Shown in pieces: positions 1-10,268 of a stretch of 64,000 nt of DNA. The translations under genes were made by a program, and so were the position numbers. The notes beneath the pieces are model-generated. The model was not told the origin of the DNA and did not search any database. It saw only the letters and a program-made list of their open reading frames with translations. The stretch's first letter is position 1. Every line of letters starts with the position of its first letter. Location of the stretch: assembly GCF_004795015.1 (NCBI RefSeq), contig NZ_SSBI01000004.1:1-64000 (forward strand), written 5' to 3'. This DNA comes from Streptomyces sp. A1277. GTDB taxonomy: Bacteria; Actinomycetota; Actinomycetes; Streptomycetales; Streptomycetaceae.

Positions 1-103
1 TGATTGGTTAAGGCTCCCAGTAGACGACTGGGTTGATAGGCCAGATGTGGAAGCCCGGTAACGGGTGGAGCTGACTGGTACTAATAGGCCGAGGGCTTGT
101 CCT
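1..103 (+). rRNA. 23S ribosomal RNA, 3' end (partial)
   Basis: The sequence opens inside the last helices of 23S rRNA. The stretch ending in ctgactggtactaataggcc followed by gagggcttgtcc is the conserved 3' terminus of actinobacterial 23S. The rest of the gene lies before the window. The 3' end near base 103 is estimated from the conserved sequence, so it may be off by a few bases. A 5S gene follows after about 78 bases, the usual 23S-5S order. Confidence 0.93.
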
Positions 104-181
104 CAGTTGCTCGCGTCCACTGTGTTGGTTCTGAAATAACGAACGGCCGTGTTTTGATCCGGTGTTGGTTAATTTCATAGT

Positions 182-301
182 GTTTCGGTGGTCATTGCGT
201 TAGGGAAACGCCCGGTTACATTCCGAACCCGGAAGCTAAGCCTTTCAGCGCCGATGGTACTGCAGGGGGGACCCTGTGGGAGAGTAGGACGCCGCCGAAC
301 T
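182..301 (+). rRNA. 5S ribosomal RNA
   Basis: A complete 5S rRNA of about 120 bases. It begins gtttcggtggtcat and ends agtaggacgccgccgaac, so the two ends pair as helix I. The central cccggttacattccgaaccc segment is the universally conserved 5S loop region. It is the last gene of the rRNA operon and is followed by a strong hairpin at 311-343. Confidence 0.95.
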
Positions 302-310
302 CCTTTTAGG

Positions 311-343
311 AAGAGCCCCGTGCCCTTGTGGCACGGGGCTCTT
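311..343 (+). terminator. rRNA operon terminator
   Basis: A perfect 14-bp stem (311-324 with 330-343) closes a 5-base loop, starting 10 bases after the 5S gene. The stem is G+C rich and flanked by tctgcgttt. This is the likely intrinsic terminator of the rRNA operon. Confidence 0.85.
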
Positions 344-481
344 CTGCGTTTCCGGACCTCCTCGGCGCCTCTTGACCTCCGATAACCCTCGCGCCGGCCA
401 GGTCAGGTGACGGTGTGCCAGGTGGTTTTGCGTACCCCTCGGATGAGGGTATGCTTTAGCTCGTTGCCGCAGGGCAGCAAG

Positions 482-554
482 GCCCCAATAGCTCAGTCGG
501 TAGAGCGTCTCCATGGTAAGGAGAAGGTCTGCGGTTCGATTCCGCATTGGGGCT
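482..554 (+). tRNA. tRNA-Thr (anticodon GGU)
   Basis: A full cloverleaf folds by hand. The acceptor arm pairs 482-488 with 547-553, the D arm is gctc...gagc, and the anticodon stem tctcc/ggaga (508-512, 520-524) encloses loop atggtaa. The anticodon is ggt at 515-517, which reads ACC/ACU threonine codons. The T arm is tgcgg-ttcgatt-ccgca. The 3' CCA is not encoded, as is common in Streptomyces. It is a single tRNA gene with its own terminator, separate from the rRNA operon. Confidence 0.95.
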
Positions 555-564
555 CGGACAAACA

Positions 565-594
565 AAAGGCCCCCGCCGCATGGCGGGGGCCTTT
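565..594 (+). terminator. tRNA-Thr terminator
   Basis: A 13-bp perfect stem (565-577 with 582-594) with a 4-base loop gcat. It ends in a ttt run and lies 10 bases after the tRNA. It may also serve the convergent osaC gene, whose stop codon is at 616-618. Confidence 0.85.
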
Positions 595-615
595 CATTTG
601 TGCGGAGGGGGCGGC

Positions 616-3243
616 CTACGGGGCCGGGTGAGGCTCCGGGACGCGCATCGTCAGGATGGCCATGTCGTCCGACGGCGGGTCGGCGGCAAAGCGCTCGACG
701 GCCCGGAGAATGCGTGCGGACACCGCCCCGGCCGTGAGCCCCGTGCAGTGGGCCAGCACATCCGCCAGGCCGTCGTCGCCGAGCATGCGCGTGCCCTCCC
801 GGCGTTCCGTCACGCCGTCCGTGACGCACAGCAGCACGTCGCCCGGCTCCAGGGTCAGCGTCTGCTCGTACAGCTCCAGGTCCTCCAGGACGCCCAGCAG
901 CGGCTGCGGGTCCGCCGCCGGCTCGACCGAGCCGTCCTGGCGCAGCCGCAGCGGCAACGGGTGACCGGCGCAGACGACCCTCAGGAGCGCACTGCCGTCC
1001 TCCTGCGGCCACAGCTCCCCGTAAAGAAGCGTGAGGAAGCGGCTGCGGGTCCCCTCGTCCAGGATGGCCGCGTTGAGCCGCTCCAGGACCGCGGGGCCGC
1101 CGAAGCCCTCCCGGGCCAGCAGGCGCAGCGCGTGGCGGGCCAGGCCCGTCACGGCCGCCGCCTCCGGCCCCGTACCGCAGACGTCGCCGATGGCGAAGCC
1201 GTAGGCGCCGTCCCGGATCGGGAAGACGTCGTAGAAGTCGCCGCCGACCTCGTTGCCCTCGCCGGCCGCGCGGTAGATGACGTCGACCTCCACGTTGGGG
1301 ATGGCCGGCAGGCCCGGCGGCAGCAGGCTGCGCTGGAGGGACTGGCTGATCGCCGTGCGCTCCGAGTAGAGGCGGGCGTTGTCCAGGGCCAGGGCGGCCC
1401 GGCGGGACAGGTCCTCGGCCAGTTCCAGGATCTCCTGGCGGAAGTGGTCGTCGGACGGCTTGCCGAGCGTGAGCATGCCGATGACCCGGTTGCGGGCGAC
1501 GAGCGGCAGGACCACCGTCTCCCCGCCCACCGCGGCCGCCGTGGCTAGCGTCGTACGGGTGCCGGAGTTCAGGCCGCCCGGGTCGCCGATGTCGATACTG
1601 CGCATCGACGTCCGCAGCGCTGCCTCGTGGGCGGCCTTCGAGGGCGCCGACCACACGCGGGCGCCCGGGGTGGGCACCGGCTCCGGCGGGTCGATCCGGG
1701 TGAGCAGGGCCTTGAGGCCGTCGATGAGGTCCTCGTCCTCGTGCAGCACGTAGGAGAGGTCCGGCTCCGACGACTGGTCGGCGATCGTGTAGACGGCGCA
1801 CCACGTCGCCAGGGTCGGGACCGTCATCTGGGCCATCAGCGCCAGCGTCTGGTCCCGGTCCAGGGTGCCTGCCAGCAGGTCCGACGCCTCCACCAGGAAG
1901 GACAGGGAGCCGCGGCGCAGCCGCTCCAGCTCGCCCAGGCGCGCCGACTCGACCGCCAGCGCGATCCGGTCCGCGGCGAACTGGAGACGCAGCGCCTCCT
2001 CGTTCGAATACCGGCCGGCGGCCTCGGCGGCGACGCCCAGCGAGCCCGTGAGGCGTCCCTCGACCTTCAGCGGGACCGTGACCACCGAACGCATGCCGGT
2101 GTTGCCGAGCAGCGGCACGGCGCCCGGTACGGCGTCCAGGTCCTCGTGGACGGCGGGCATCCGCGCGGAGCCGTACCGTCCGGTGCCGGCCTCGACGGGG
2201 ACGCGGGCGAAGCGCTGGCGGGCGGAGGGCAGGCCGGTCGTGGCCCGTACCTCCAGCTCGGTCTCGTCGTCCGTCGCCAGCAGCAGGAAGGCGGCGTCGG
2301 CATCGAGCATGTCGCGCGCCCGTTCGACGGTGCGCTGGAGCAGGCCGTCGAGGTCGTCGGGGGCGGGGGAGCCGATGAAGACCTCGAAGGGGTCCGTCTT
2401 GCGGCTCTCGGAAGCATCCGAGACCGGGGCTCGTACCGGGGACTGGAGGACCGCGCGCTCGTAGTCGCGCACCAGCAGGCAGACCGTCGAAGGCTCGCCC
2501 TGCGTATCGCGTACCCGCAGGTGGGAGCCGTAGACCGGAATGGTGCGGCCGTCGGCGCCCCGGATGCCGTAGCTGCCCTCCCAGCGGGAGAGGCGCAGGG
2601 CGTCCGCGATGCCCGTGTTGGTGCCCGGGGTCTGCGGCCAGGCCGTGAAGTCGGTGAGCTGCTTGCCGACGACCTGGTCCGCCGTGTACCCGAACAGGTA
2701 CGCGGCGTCGTCGTTCCACGCGGCGACGGCGCCCGTGCTGTCGATCTGGACCACGGCGACCCTGACGCGTTCGTCGGTGACCGGGAGCAGACCGACGGGC
2801 AGCAGCGGGCCGGCGGAGCGGATGCCCACCGGGCGGTCGGGAAGATCGAGCTGGAACCAGACATGTTTGCGGGTGGGGGAGTATTCGACGCCCCACCGGG
2901 AAGCCAGCGCCGCGCACAGCAGCAGCCCGCGGCCGTTCTCGCTGTCGGAGCTGCCGAAGTTCAGCCCGGCCGACTGGAGCGGGACCTCCCGTTCCGGATA
3001 GTGGTCGGCGATCTCCACCCGGACGCCGTCTTCCGTACGCAGGCACAGCACATCGGCCGCCGTGCCCGCGTGGACCACCGCATTGGTGACGAGCTCGCTG
3101 GTCAGGACGACGGCGTCGTCCACGACGTCGGTGTATCCCCAGCCCTGGAGTGTGTCGCGGACAAAGGCACGGGCCGTTGCGACGGAGCGTGCCACCGGGT
3201 CGAAGGTGGCAGCCGCACGCGCCGTGATCACAGCACTCCCCAT
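616..3243 (-). CDS. osaC: OsaC-type SigB regulator: anti-sigma kinase/PAS/GAF/PP2C phosphatase
   Basis: An 875-residue multidomain cytoplasmic regulator. The N-terminal ~130 residues are an RsbW-like ATPase (N box ELVTNAVVHA; G-box NGRGLLLCA). A PAS domain (VVQIDSTGAVAAWN region) and two GAF-like regions follow. The C-terminal ~220 residues are a SpoIIE/RsbU PP2C phosphatase with VGGDFYDVF and GDVCGTGPEAA metal-site motifs. In S. coelicolor the protein at this position, divergent from osaA-osaB, is OsaC, which modulates SigB after osmotic stress. I chose ATG 3243 because ggggaag lies upstream and homologues start at the RsbW-like domain; the frame stays open to 3420. Carrying both a kinase and an antagonist phosphatase in one chain suggests self-contained partner switching. 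The assignment to OsaC rests on architecture and locus. Confidence 0.88.
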   Translation of the reverse strand: MGSAVITARAAATFDPVARSVATARAFVRDTLQGWGYTDVVDDAVVLTSELVTNAVVHAGTAADVLCLRTEDGVRVEIADHYPEREVPLQSAGLNFGSSDSENGRGLLLCAALASRWGVEYSPTRKHVWFQLDLPDRPVGIRSAGPLLPVGLLPVTDERVRVAVVQIDSTGAVAAWNDDAAYLFGYTADQVVGKQLTDFTAWPQTPGTNTGIADALRLSRWEGSYGIRGADGRTIPVYGSHLRVRDTQGEPSTVCLLVRDYERAVLQSPVRAPVSDASESRKTDPFEVFIGSPAPDDLDGLLQRTVERARDMLDADAAFLLLATDDETELEVRATTGLPSARQRFARVPVEAGTGRYGSARMPAVHEDLDAVPGAVPLLGNTGMRSVVTVPLKVEGRLTGSLGVAAEAAGRYSNEEALRLQFAADRIALAVESARLGELERLRRGSLSFLVEASDLLAGTLDRDQTLALMAQMTVPTLATWCAVYTIADQSSEPDLSYVLHEDEDLIDGLKALLTRIDPPEPVPTPGARVWSAPSKAAHEAALRTSMRSIDIGDPGGLNSGTRTTLATAAAVGGETVVLPLVARNRVIGMLTLGKPSDDHFRQEILELAEDLSRRAALALDNARLYSERTAISQSLQRSLLPPGLPAIPNVEVDVIYRAAGEGNEVGGDFYDVFPIRDGAYGFAIGDVCGTGPEAAAVTGLARHALRLLAREGFGGPAVLERLNAAILDEGTRSRFLTLLYGELWPQEDGSALLRVVCAGHPLPLRLRQDGSVEPAADPQPLLGVLEDLELYEQTLTLEPGDVLLCVTDGVTERREGTRMLGDDGLADVLAHCTGLTAGAVSARILRAVERFAADPPSDDMAILTMRVPEPHPAP

Positions 3244-3586
3244 ATGGTGTCTCGTCGCTTCCCCGAGTCCTGTGCCCGATTCTCGCCGCTTCGATTCGCC
3301 TGCCAGGCTAGACGCTCCCCGCACGCACCGGATACACGAGGGCCGACTTCGGACAGGCACGGGCGGGAACGGACCGGTGACCGACAAGGTCGGGCTTCCC
3401 CTGGGAGGGATGGGGGACAACCATGGGAGCTTGCACCCCGACCGGCCCCCGCCTGGTACGTTTCAACGATTTGACGTCCGCATGGTCACCCGTCGACGGT
3501 GGGCTGTGGCGGTGAGCCATGGAAGTTCTGGGCAAGCTCTCGGACGAGGTCCTAGCTAGATGGTCAACCCCTGCGGGAGGGACACG
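3244..3586. promoter_or_regulatory. osaC-osaA divergent intergenic region
   Basis: This is 343 bases between the osaC start and the chosen osaA start, and it must hold the promoters of both divergent genes. By eye I find no convincing -35/-10 pair and no clean SigB-type promoter, although ggtacg occurs near 3454. The gggaggg ribosome-binding site of osaA is at 3575-3581. No repeats or RNA genes were seen. Confidence 0.4.
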
Positions 3587-6500
3587 GTGGAGTCTGACGT
3601 GGCGGCGCGGGGATCAGGCACGCGCAGTAGAGGCGGACAGTCCGTGAAGAAGCAGCGCAATGGAACCGTCGAGGTCGACGCCGCGGCGCTGCACAGGCTG
3701 CTGGCCGGTCTGGTCGCCATGCGCGACGGGAACTTCCGCAGGCGGGTCACGGTCTCCGGCGAAGGCGTGATGGCGGAGCTCGCCGCGGTCTTCAACGAGG
3801 TCGCCGACCGCAATGTGCACCTCACGGGCGAGCTGGCGCGGGTGCGGCGCGTGGTGGGCCGCGAGGGCAAGCTCACCGAGCGGCTGGAGACGGGTGCCTG
3901 CGAGGGTTCCTGGGCGGCCGCCATCGACGCCTCCAACGAGCTGGTGGACGACCTCGCACGGCCGGTCTCCGAGGTCGGCCGGGTGCTGTCGGCGGTGGCC
4001 GACGGCGACCTCGAACAGCGGATGGAGCTGCGCTCCCACACGGCGGACGAGACGGTACGGCCGCTGCGCGGCGAATTCCTCAAGGTCGCCCGTACCGTCA
4101 ACAACCTGGTCGATCAGCTGTCGGCGTTCACCGAGCAGGTGACGCGGGTCGCGGTCGAGGTGGGGACCGAGGGCAAGCTCGGCGGCCAGGCCCAGGTGCG
4201 CGGGATGTCCGGGTCGTGGAAGGACCTCACGGACTCCGTCAACACCATGGCGTACCGGCTGACCGCGCAGGTGCGCGACATCGCGCTGGTGACGACGGCG
4301 GTCGCCAAGGGCGACCTGTCGCGGAAGGTCACCGTCCATGTCGCCGGCGAGATGCTCCAGCTGAAGAACACCGTCAACACGATGGTCGACCAGCTGTCGT
4401 CGTTCTCCTCCGAGGTGACCCGCGTCGCCCGCGAGGTGGGCACCGAGGGCGAACTGGGCGGTCAGGCCACCGTGCCGGGCGTGGCCGGGGTGTGGAAGGA
4501 CCTCACGGACTCCGTCAACACGATGGCCGGCAACCTCACCTCCCAGGTGCGCGGCATCGCGGAGGTGACGACTGCCGTCGCCAACGGTGACCTGTCGCAG
4601 AAGGTGCAGGTGAGCGCGCGCGGCGAGGTCGCCCAGCTCGCCGAGACGATCAACCAGATGACCGAGACGCTGCGCACCTTCGCGGACGAGGTCACCCGCG
4701 TGGCCAGCGAGGTCGGCGGCGAGGGCCTGCTCGGCGGGCAGGCGCAGGTGCCCGGCGCGGCCGGCACCTGGAAGGACCTCACCGACTCGGTGAACACGGT
4801 CTTCCGCAACCTGACGACGCAGGTGCGGGACATCGCCCAGGTGACCACGGCGGTGGCCAGCGGTGACATGACGCAGAAGGTCACCGTCAATGTGGCCGGC
4901 GAGATGCTGGAGCTGAAGAACACCGTCAACACGATGGTGGACCAGCTCCAGTCCTTCGGTTCGGAAGTGACCCGGGTGGCCCGGGAGGTCGGCGTCGAGG
5001 GCCGGCTCGGCGGGCAGGCCGAGGTGCCGGGCGCGGCGGGTACGTGGAAGGACCTCACGGACTCCGTGAACACGGCCTTCCGGAACCTGACCGGTCAGGT
5101 GCGGGACATCGCGCAGGTGACGACGGCGGTGGCCAACGGCGACCTGTCGCAGAAGGTCACCGTCGATGTCGCGGGCGAGATGCTGGAGCTGAAGAACACC
5201 GTCAACACGATGGTGGCGCAGCTCTCCTCGTTCGCCGACCAGGTGACGCGGATGGCTCGGGACGTGGGCACCGAGGGCCGCCTCGGCGGTCAGGCGCGCG
5301 TCGACGGCGTCTCCGGTACGTGGAAGGAGCTCACGGACTCCGTCAACTTCATGGCGGGCAACCTGACCTCCCAGGTGCGCCAGATCGCGCAGGTCACGAC
5401 GGCGGTGGCGCGGGGTGACCTGTCGCAGAAGATCGACGTGGACGCGCGCGGCGAGATCCTGGAGCTGAAGAACACCATCAACACGATGGTCGACCAGCTC
5501 TCCGCCTTCGCGGACCAGGTGACCCGGGTGGCCCGCGAGGTGGGCACCGACGGGCGGCTCGGCGGCCAGGCGCAGGTCCCCGGCGTGGCGGGGGTGTGGC
5601 GGGATCTGACGGACTCCGTGAACGGCATGGCCGGCAACCTCACGGACCAGGTCCGCAGCATCGCGCAGGTCGCCACGGCGGTGGCGCGGGGCGACCTGTC
5701 GCAGAAGATCGACGTGGACGCCCGTGGCGAGATCCTGGAGCTGAAGAACACCCTCAACACGATGGTGGACCAGCTCTCGAACTTCGCCGAGCAGGTGACC
5801 CGGGTGGCCCGTGAGGTGGGTACGGAGGGCATGCTCGGCGGTCAGGCCGAGGTGCAGGGGGTGTCCGGTACGTGGAAGGACCTCACGCAGTCCGTCAACG
5901 GCATGGCCAACAACCTCACCCTCCAGGTGCGCAACATCGCCGAGGTGACGACGGCGGTCGCCAACGGTGACCTCTCCAAGAAGATCACGGTCGATGCCAA
6001 GGGCGAGATCCTCGAACTGGTGACGACGGTCAACACGATGGTCGACCAGCTGCTCAACTTCGCCGACGAGGTGACCAGGGTCGCCCGCGAGGTGGGCACC
6101 GAGGGCATCCTCGGCGGCCAGGCCCGGGTGCGCGGTGCGACGGGCATCTGGAAGGACCTCAGCGACAACGTCAACCTGATGGCCAACAACCTCACCAGCC
6201 AGGTGCGGAACATCTCCCGCGTCTCGTCGGCCGTCGCCAACGGCGACCTGACGAAGAAGGTCACCGTGGAGGCGCGCGGTGAGGTGGCCGAGCTGGCCGA
6301 CACCGTCAACACGATGGTGACGACCCTGTCCTCCTTCGCGGACGAGGTGACCCGCGTCGCCCGCGAGGTGGGCACGGAGGGCGAGCTGGGCGGCCAGGCA
6401 CGCGTCCCGGGCGTCTCGGGTACGTGGAAGGACCTGACCGAGTCGGTGAACTCGATGGCGTCCAATCTGACGGGCCAGGTGCGCCAGATCGCCACCGTCA

Positions 6501-9121
6501 CCACCGCCATCGCCAAGGGCGACCTCACCAAGAAGATCGACATCGACGCGCGCGGTGAGATCCAGGAGCTCAAGAACACCATCAACACGATGGTCGACCA
6601 GCTGTCGTCGTTCGCCGAGCAGGTGACCCGGGTCGCCCGCGAGGTGGGCACCGAGGGCCAGCTCGGCGGCCAGGCGCGGGTGCGGGACGTGGACGGCACC
6701 TGGCGCGACCTCACCGAGTCGGTGAACGAGATGGCCGGGAACCTGACCCGTCAGGTGCGGGCCATCGCGGCCGTCGCCACGGCGGTGACCCGGGGTGATC
6801 TCAACCTCAAGATCGATGTGGACGCGGCGGGCGAGATCCAGGCCCTCCAGGACAACATCAACACCATGATCGCGAACCTGCGCGACACCACCGCCACCAA
6901 CAAGGAGCAGGACTGGCTCAAGGGCAATCTCGCCCGGATCTCCGGTCTGATGCAGGGGCGGCGCGACCTGGACGACGTGGCCTCGCTGATCATGAGCGAG
7001 CTGACCCCGGTCGTGTCCGCGCAGCACGGCGCGTTCTTCCTGGCCACGCCCACCGGCGAGACCGACGCGCTGGGCGGCGAGGGCGAGGGGGCGTACGAGC
7101 TGCGCATGCGGGGCAGCTACGGCTACTCGGCGGGCTCCATGCCCACGTCCTTCCGGCCGGGGGAGACGCTCATCGGCACGGCCGCCGAGGAGAAGCGGAC
7201 GATCCAGGTGGACAACGTGCCGCCGGGCTACCTGAAGATCTCCTCCGGGCTCGGCGAGGCGCCGCCCGCGCATGTGATCGTGCTGCCGGTGCTCTTCGAG
7301 GGCAAGGTGCTCGGTGTGATCGAACTGGCCTCGTTCCAGCCGTTCACGCACATTCAGCGGGACTTCCTCAACCAGCTCGCCGAAATGATCGCGACGAGCG
7401 TCAACACCATCAGCGTCAACACGACGACCGAGAAGCTGCTGGAGCAGTCCCAGGAGCTGACCGAGCAACTGCGCGACCGCTCGCAGGAATTGGAGAACCG
7501 GCAGAAGGCCCTCCAGGCGTCCAACGCCGAACTGGAGGAGAAGGCCGAGCTGCTGGCCCGGCAGAACCGCGACATCGAGGTCAAGAACACCGAGATCGAG
7601 GAGGCGCGGCAGGTCCTGGAGGAGCGCGCCGAACAGCTGGCCGTCTCGATGCGCTACAAGTCCGAGTTCCTGGCGAACATGTCGCACGAGCTGCGCACGC
7701 CGCTGAACTCGCTGCTCATCCTGGCCAAGTTGCTCGCGGACAACGCCGAGGGCAATCTCTCGCCGAAGCAGGTGGAATTCGCCGAGACGATCCACGGGGC
7801 CGGTTCGGACCTGCTCCAGCTGATCAACGACATCCTCGACCTGTCGAAGGTCGAGGCGGGCAAGATGGACGTCAGCCCGACCCGGATCGCCCTGGTGCAG
7901 CTGGTCGACTACGTGGAGGCGACGTTCAGGCCGCTCACCGCGGAAAAGGGGCTGGATTTCTCCGTTCGCGTGTCGCCGGAGCTGCCGGCCACGCTGCACA
8001 CCGACGAGCAGCGGCTGCTCCAGGTGCTGCGCAACCTCCTCTCCAACGCGGTGAAGTTCACCGACAGCGGGGCCGTGGAGCTGGTGATCCGGCATGCGGG
8101 ACAGGAGGTGCCGGACGCCATTCGCGAGCAGTTGCTGGAGGCCGGTTCGCTGCGGGACGCGGACAGCGACCTGATCGCCTTCTCGGTGACCGACACGGGC
8201 ATCGGGATCGCGGCGAGCAAGATGCGGGTGATCTTCGAGGCGTTCAAGCAGGCGGACGGGACGACCAGCCGCAAGTACGGCGGTACGGGCCTCGGCCTCT
8301 CCATCAGCCGCGAGATCGCGCGGTTGCTGGGCGGGGAGATCCACGCGGCGAGCGAGCCGGGCCGTGGTTCGACGTTCACGCTGTACCTCCCGCTGCACCC
8401 GAGCGAACTCCCGCCGCAGGGCTACCCGCAGCTCGGCCCCGGGTCCGCCGAGGGCCAGACCGGCGCGGTGGAGGGCGGCCGGACGCCGGAGGCCGGACAG
8501 GTGTACGTGCCGGGCACCCCGGACGTCGCCCAGGCCGTGCCGAGGCCGGGCGCCGGGCAGCAGGAGCCCGGTGGCGCGGCGGGGCTGCTGAGGCGCCGTC
8601 GCAAGGCGCTGGGAGGCGGGCAGCAGCAGCCCGCGCTGCCGCCGCGCCCCGCCGCCCCCGCTCCGCAGCCGGCCCAGGCCCCGGGGCAGGAGTCGTGGAC
8701 GCTCGGCGGGCAGGACGAGCCGGAGGCGCGCAGGACCTTCCGGTTCAGCGGCGAGAAGGTGCTGATCGTCGACGACGACATCCGTAACGTCTTCGCGCTC
8801 ACCAGCGTGCTGGAGCAGCACGGGCTGACGGTTCTCTACGCCGAGAACGGGCGCGAGGGCATCGAAGTCCTGGAGCAGCACGACGATGTGACGGTCGTAC
8901 TGATGGACATCATGATGCCGGAGATGGACGGCTACGCGACGACCTCGGCGATCCGCAGGATGCCGCAGTTCTCCGGTCTGCCGATCGTGGCGCTGACCGC
9001 GAAGGCGATGAAGGGCGACCGGGAGAAGGCGCTCGAGTCGGGTGCGTCGGACTATGTCACCAAGCCGGTCGACCCCGACCATCTGCTTTCGGTCATGGAG
9101 CAATGGATGCGCGGAGAGTGA
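3587..9121 (+). CDS. osaA: OsaA: soluble poly-HAMP hybrid sensor histidine kinase/response regulator
   Basis: An 1844-residue hybrid kinase with no transmembrane segment. In order: a degenerate HAMP-like region; ten tandem 92-residue HAMP repeats (about residues 184-1100); a GAF domain (about 1127-1270); a coiled coil to about 1360; HisKA with the phospho-accepting His1367 in [10 protein letters not shown]; HATPase ([27 protein letters not shown]); a Pro/Gln-rich linker (about 1604-1717); and a receiver with Asp1774 in [11 protein letters not shown]. This matches the group III (Nik1/Os-1-like) kinases used in osmosensing. S. coelicolor OsaA sits at the same place with OsaB downstream. GTG 3587 is preferred because gggaggg sits 5 bases before it; ATG 3560, in frame, has no ribosome-binding site. 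Confidence 0.92.
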   Translation: MESDVAARGSGTRSRGGQSVKKQRNGTVEVDAAALHRLLAGLVAMRDGNFRRRVTVSGEGVMAELAAVFNEVADRNVHLTGELARVRRVVGREGKLTERLETGACEGSWAAAIDASNELVDDLARPVSEVGRVLSAVADGDLEQRMELRSHTADETVRPLRGEFLKVARTVNNLVDQLSAFTEQVTRVAVEVGTEGKLGGQAQVRGMSGSWKDLTDSVNTMAYRLTAQVRDIALVTTAVAKGDLSRKVTVHVAGEMLQLKNTVNTMVDQLSSFSSEVTRVAREVGTEGELGGQATVPGVAGVWKDLTDSVNTMAGNLTSQVRGIAEVTTAVANGDLSQKVQVSARGEVAQLAETINQMTETLRTFADEVTRVASEVGGEGLLGGQAQVPGAAGTWKDLTDSVNTVFRNLTTQVRDIAQVTTAVASGDMTQKVTVNVAGEMLELKNTVNTMVDQLQSFGSEVTRVAREVGVEGRLGGQAEVPGAAGTWKDLTDSVNTAFRNLTGQVRDIAQVTTAVANGDLSQKVTVDVAGEMLELKNTVNTMVAQLSSFADQVTRMARDVGTEGRLGGQARVDGVSGTWKELTDSVNFMAGNLTSQVRQIAQVTTAVARGDLSQKIDVDARGEILELKNTINTMVDQLSAFADQVTRVAREVGTDGRLGGQAQVPGVAGVWRDLTDSVNGMAGNLTDQVRSIAQVATAVARGDLSQKIDVDARGEILELKNTLNTMVDQLSNFAEQVTRVAREVGTEGMLGGQAEVQGVSGTWKDLTQSVNGMANNLTLQVRNIAEVTTAVANGDLSKKITVDAKGEILELVTTVNTMVDQLLNFADEVTRVAREVGTEGILGGQARVRGATGIWKDLSDNVNLMANNLTSQVRNISRVSSAVANGDLTKKVTVEARGEVAELADTVNTMVTTLSSFADEVTRVAREVGTEGELGGQARVPGVSGTWKDLTESVNSMASNLTGQVRQIATVTTAIAKGDLTKKIDIDARGEIQELKNTINTMVDQLSSFAEQVTRVAREVGTEGQLGGQARVRDVDGTWRDLTESVNEMAGNLTRQVRAIAAVATAVTRGDLNLKIDVDAAGEIQALQDNINTMIANLRDTTATNKEQDWLKGNLARISGLMQGRRDLDDVASLIMSELTPVVSAQHGAFFLATPTGETDALGGEGEGAYELRMRGSYGYSAGSMPTSFRPGETLIGTAAEEKRTIQVDNVPPGYLKISSGLGEAPPAHVIVLPVLFEGKVLGVIELASFQPFTHIQRDFLNQLAEMIATSVNTISVNTTTEKLLEQSQELTEQLRDRSQELENRQKALQASNAELEEKAELLARQNRDIEVKNTEIEEARQVLEERAEQLAVSMRYKSEFLANMSHELRTPLNSLLILAKLLADNAEGNLSPKQVEFAETIHGAGSDLLQLINDILDLSKVEAGKMDVSPTRIALVQLVDYVEATFRPLTAEKGLDFSVRVSPELPATLHTDEQRLLQVLRNLLSNAVKFTDSGAVELVIRHAGQEVPDAIREQLLEAGSLRDADSDLIAFSVTDTGIGIAASKMRVIFEAFKQADGTTSRKYGGTGLGLSISREIARLLGGEIHAASEPGRGSTFTLYLPLHPSELPPQGYPQLGPGSAEGQTGAVEGGRTPEAGQVYVPGTPDVAQAVPRPGAGQQEPGGAAGLLRRRRKALGGGQQQPALPPRPAAPAPQPAQAPGQESWTLGGQDEPEARRTFRFSGEKVLIVDDDIRNVFALTSVLEQHGLTVLYAENGREGIEVLEQHDDVTVVLMDIMMPEMDGYATTSAIRRMPQFSGLPIVALTAKAMKGDREKALESGASDYVTKPVDPDHLLSVMEQWMRGE
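4135..6890 (+). repeat. Ten tandem 276-bp repeats encoding HAMP modules
   Basis: The consensus segment GTEGxLGGQA...WKDLTxSVN...TTAVAxGDLS...LKNTxNTMVDQL recurs ten times with a 92-codon period. Copies are very similar in protein and share long stretches of DNA, such as cgaggtgggcaccgagggc. The array lies wholly inside osaA. One more diverged unit precedes it (residues about 90-180), so there are probably eleven HAMP units in the protein. Confidence 0.93.
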
Positions 9122-9365
9122 TCGTTGTTGAGCGAATCCATGATGATTTGTTGACTAGCTGTGTCCGAAGGAGTGTGGGGACGCGGATTACGGGGAACCT
9201 TCTGGTCTCCCGCCGCGTTTCCGGTGCGTGCACAGTGACATCGCGGTGACAGGGTGTGGTGACCGCCGGGGTGCGGTTACCATGACCGGCACAAGGACGG
9301 ACGGCGTAAGGGAGTCGTCCCCCGGGGCGGCGCCCGGTGCGATTCCGGGGCGAGGAGGACGGGCC

Positions 9366-10043
9366 ATGGTGCAGAAGGCCAAGATCCTCCTGGTCGATGA
9401 CCGGCCGGAGAATCTGCTGGCGCTGGAGGCCATCCTCTCTGCGCTCGATCAGACACTGGTACGGGCATCGTCAGGGGAGGAGGCGCTCAAAGCGCTGCTC
9501 ACGGACGACTTCGCGGTCATTCTGCTGGACGTCCAGATGCCAGGCATGGACGGTTTTGAAACCGCCGCGCACATCAAGCGACGGGAGCGGACCCGGGACA
9601 TCCCGATCATCTTCCTGACCGCGATCAACCACGGCCCGCACCACACCTTCCGGGGTTACGCGGCCGGCGCGGTGGACTACATCTCGAAGCCGTTCGACCC
9701 GTGGGTGCTGCGGGCCAAGGTCTCGGTTTTCGTCGAGCTGTACATGAAGAACTGCCAGCTGAGGGAGCAGGCGGCGCTGCTGCGGCTCCAGCTGGAGGGC
9801 AGTGGCAACGCGAGCGCCCCGCAGGAGAAGGAGCCCGCAGGGCTGCTGGCCGAGCTCTCCGCGCGGCTCGCGGCCGTCGAGGAGCAGGCGGAGGCGCTGT
9901 CCAAGCAGTTGGACGACGAGTCGGCGGACGCCGGAGCGGTGGCCACGGCCGCCCACCTCGAACGCAAACTGACCGGTCTGCGCCGGGCGCTGGACGCCCT
10001 GGAGCCGGGCACCGGCGGCGCTTCGGCGCCCGTTCCCTCGTAA
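9366..10043 (+). CDS. osaB: OsaB response regulator
   Basis: A 225-residue response regulator with an N-terminal receiver domain (residues 5-125; acidic pair DD near residue 11, phospho-accepting Asp55 in ILLDVQMPGMDG, conserved Lys in YISKPFDP). A coiled-coil-prone tail follows, with no DNA-binding domain. It lies 244 bases after osaA, its likely cognate hybrid kinase. In S. coelicolor OsaB is needed for growth and differentiation under osmotic stress. ATG 9366 is preferred because aggagg (9353-9358) lies seven bases upstream; the frame is open back to 9228. A perfect 30-bp duplication covers its stop codon. The output is probably protein-protein interaction rather than direct DNA binding. 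Confidence 0.9.
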   Translation: MVQKAKILLVDDRPENLLALEAILSALDQTLVRASSGEEALKALLTDDFAVILLDVQMPGMDGFETAAHIKRRERTRDIPIIFLTAINHGPHHTFRGYAAGAVDYISKPFDPWVLRAKVSVFVELYMKNCQLREQAALLRLQLEGSGNASAPQEKEPAGLLAELSARLAAVEEQAEALSKQLDDESADAGAVATAAHLERKLTGLRRALDALEPGTGGASAPVPS

Positions 10044-10090
10044 CGGCGGTGCGGCGCACCCGTTCCCTCGTAACGGCGGTGCGGCGCACC
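10031..10090 (+). repeat. Perfect 30-bp tandem duplication over the osaB stop codon
   Basis: Two identical 30-base units, 10031-10060 and 10061-10090, begin cgttccctcgtaacggcggt and end gcggcgcacc. The first copy contains the osaB stop codon (taa, 10041-10043), so the second copy adds only 3' untranslated sequence. Confidence 0.95.
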
Positions 10091-10122
10091 CGCCTTGCGG
10101 GCACGGCCCCTTGGGGCGGGTG
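10087..10122 (+). terminator. Possible osaB terminator
   Basis: An 8-bp stem (10087-10094 cacccgcc with 10115-10122 ggcgggtg) encloses a 20-base loop that can pair further (ggcc/ggggc). It lies just after the osaB tandem duplication and before ftsK. There is no T run, which is usual for Streptomyces. Confidence 0.4.
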
Positions 10123-10268
10123 AGGGGACAACCGGCCGGCGGCCACGGGCGTTCGACGCCCGTGCGCCGGTGAGGGCGCGTCAGTTCGCGGCCACCGTAG
10201 GACGACACGGACGGGTGAACCTGTACGCGCACGTGTTCACCGGCGTGCACACCGGTAACCTCGGCCCC

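Noticed and set aside
4135..6890. Regular repeats that could suggest a CRISPR array
   Set aside because: The period is 276 bases, the units are coding and similar along their whole length, and there are no unique spacers. No CRISPR array was seen anywhere in the window.
3614..9103. A very long open frame antisense to osaA (over 1800 codons)
   Set aside because: It mirrors the osaA codons in high-G+C DNA and has no recognisable domain; its repeats are only the complement of the HAMP repeats.
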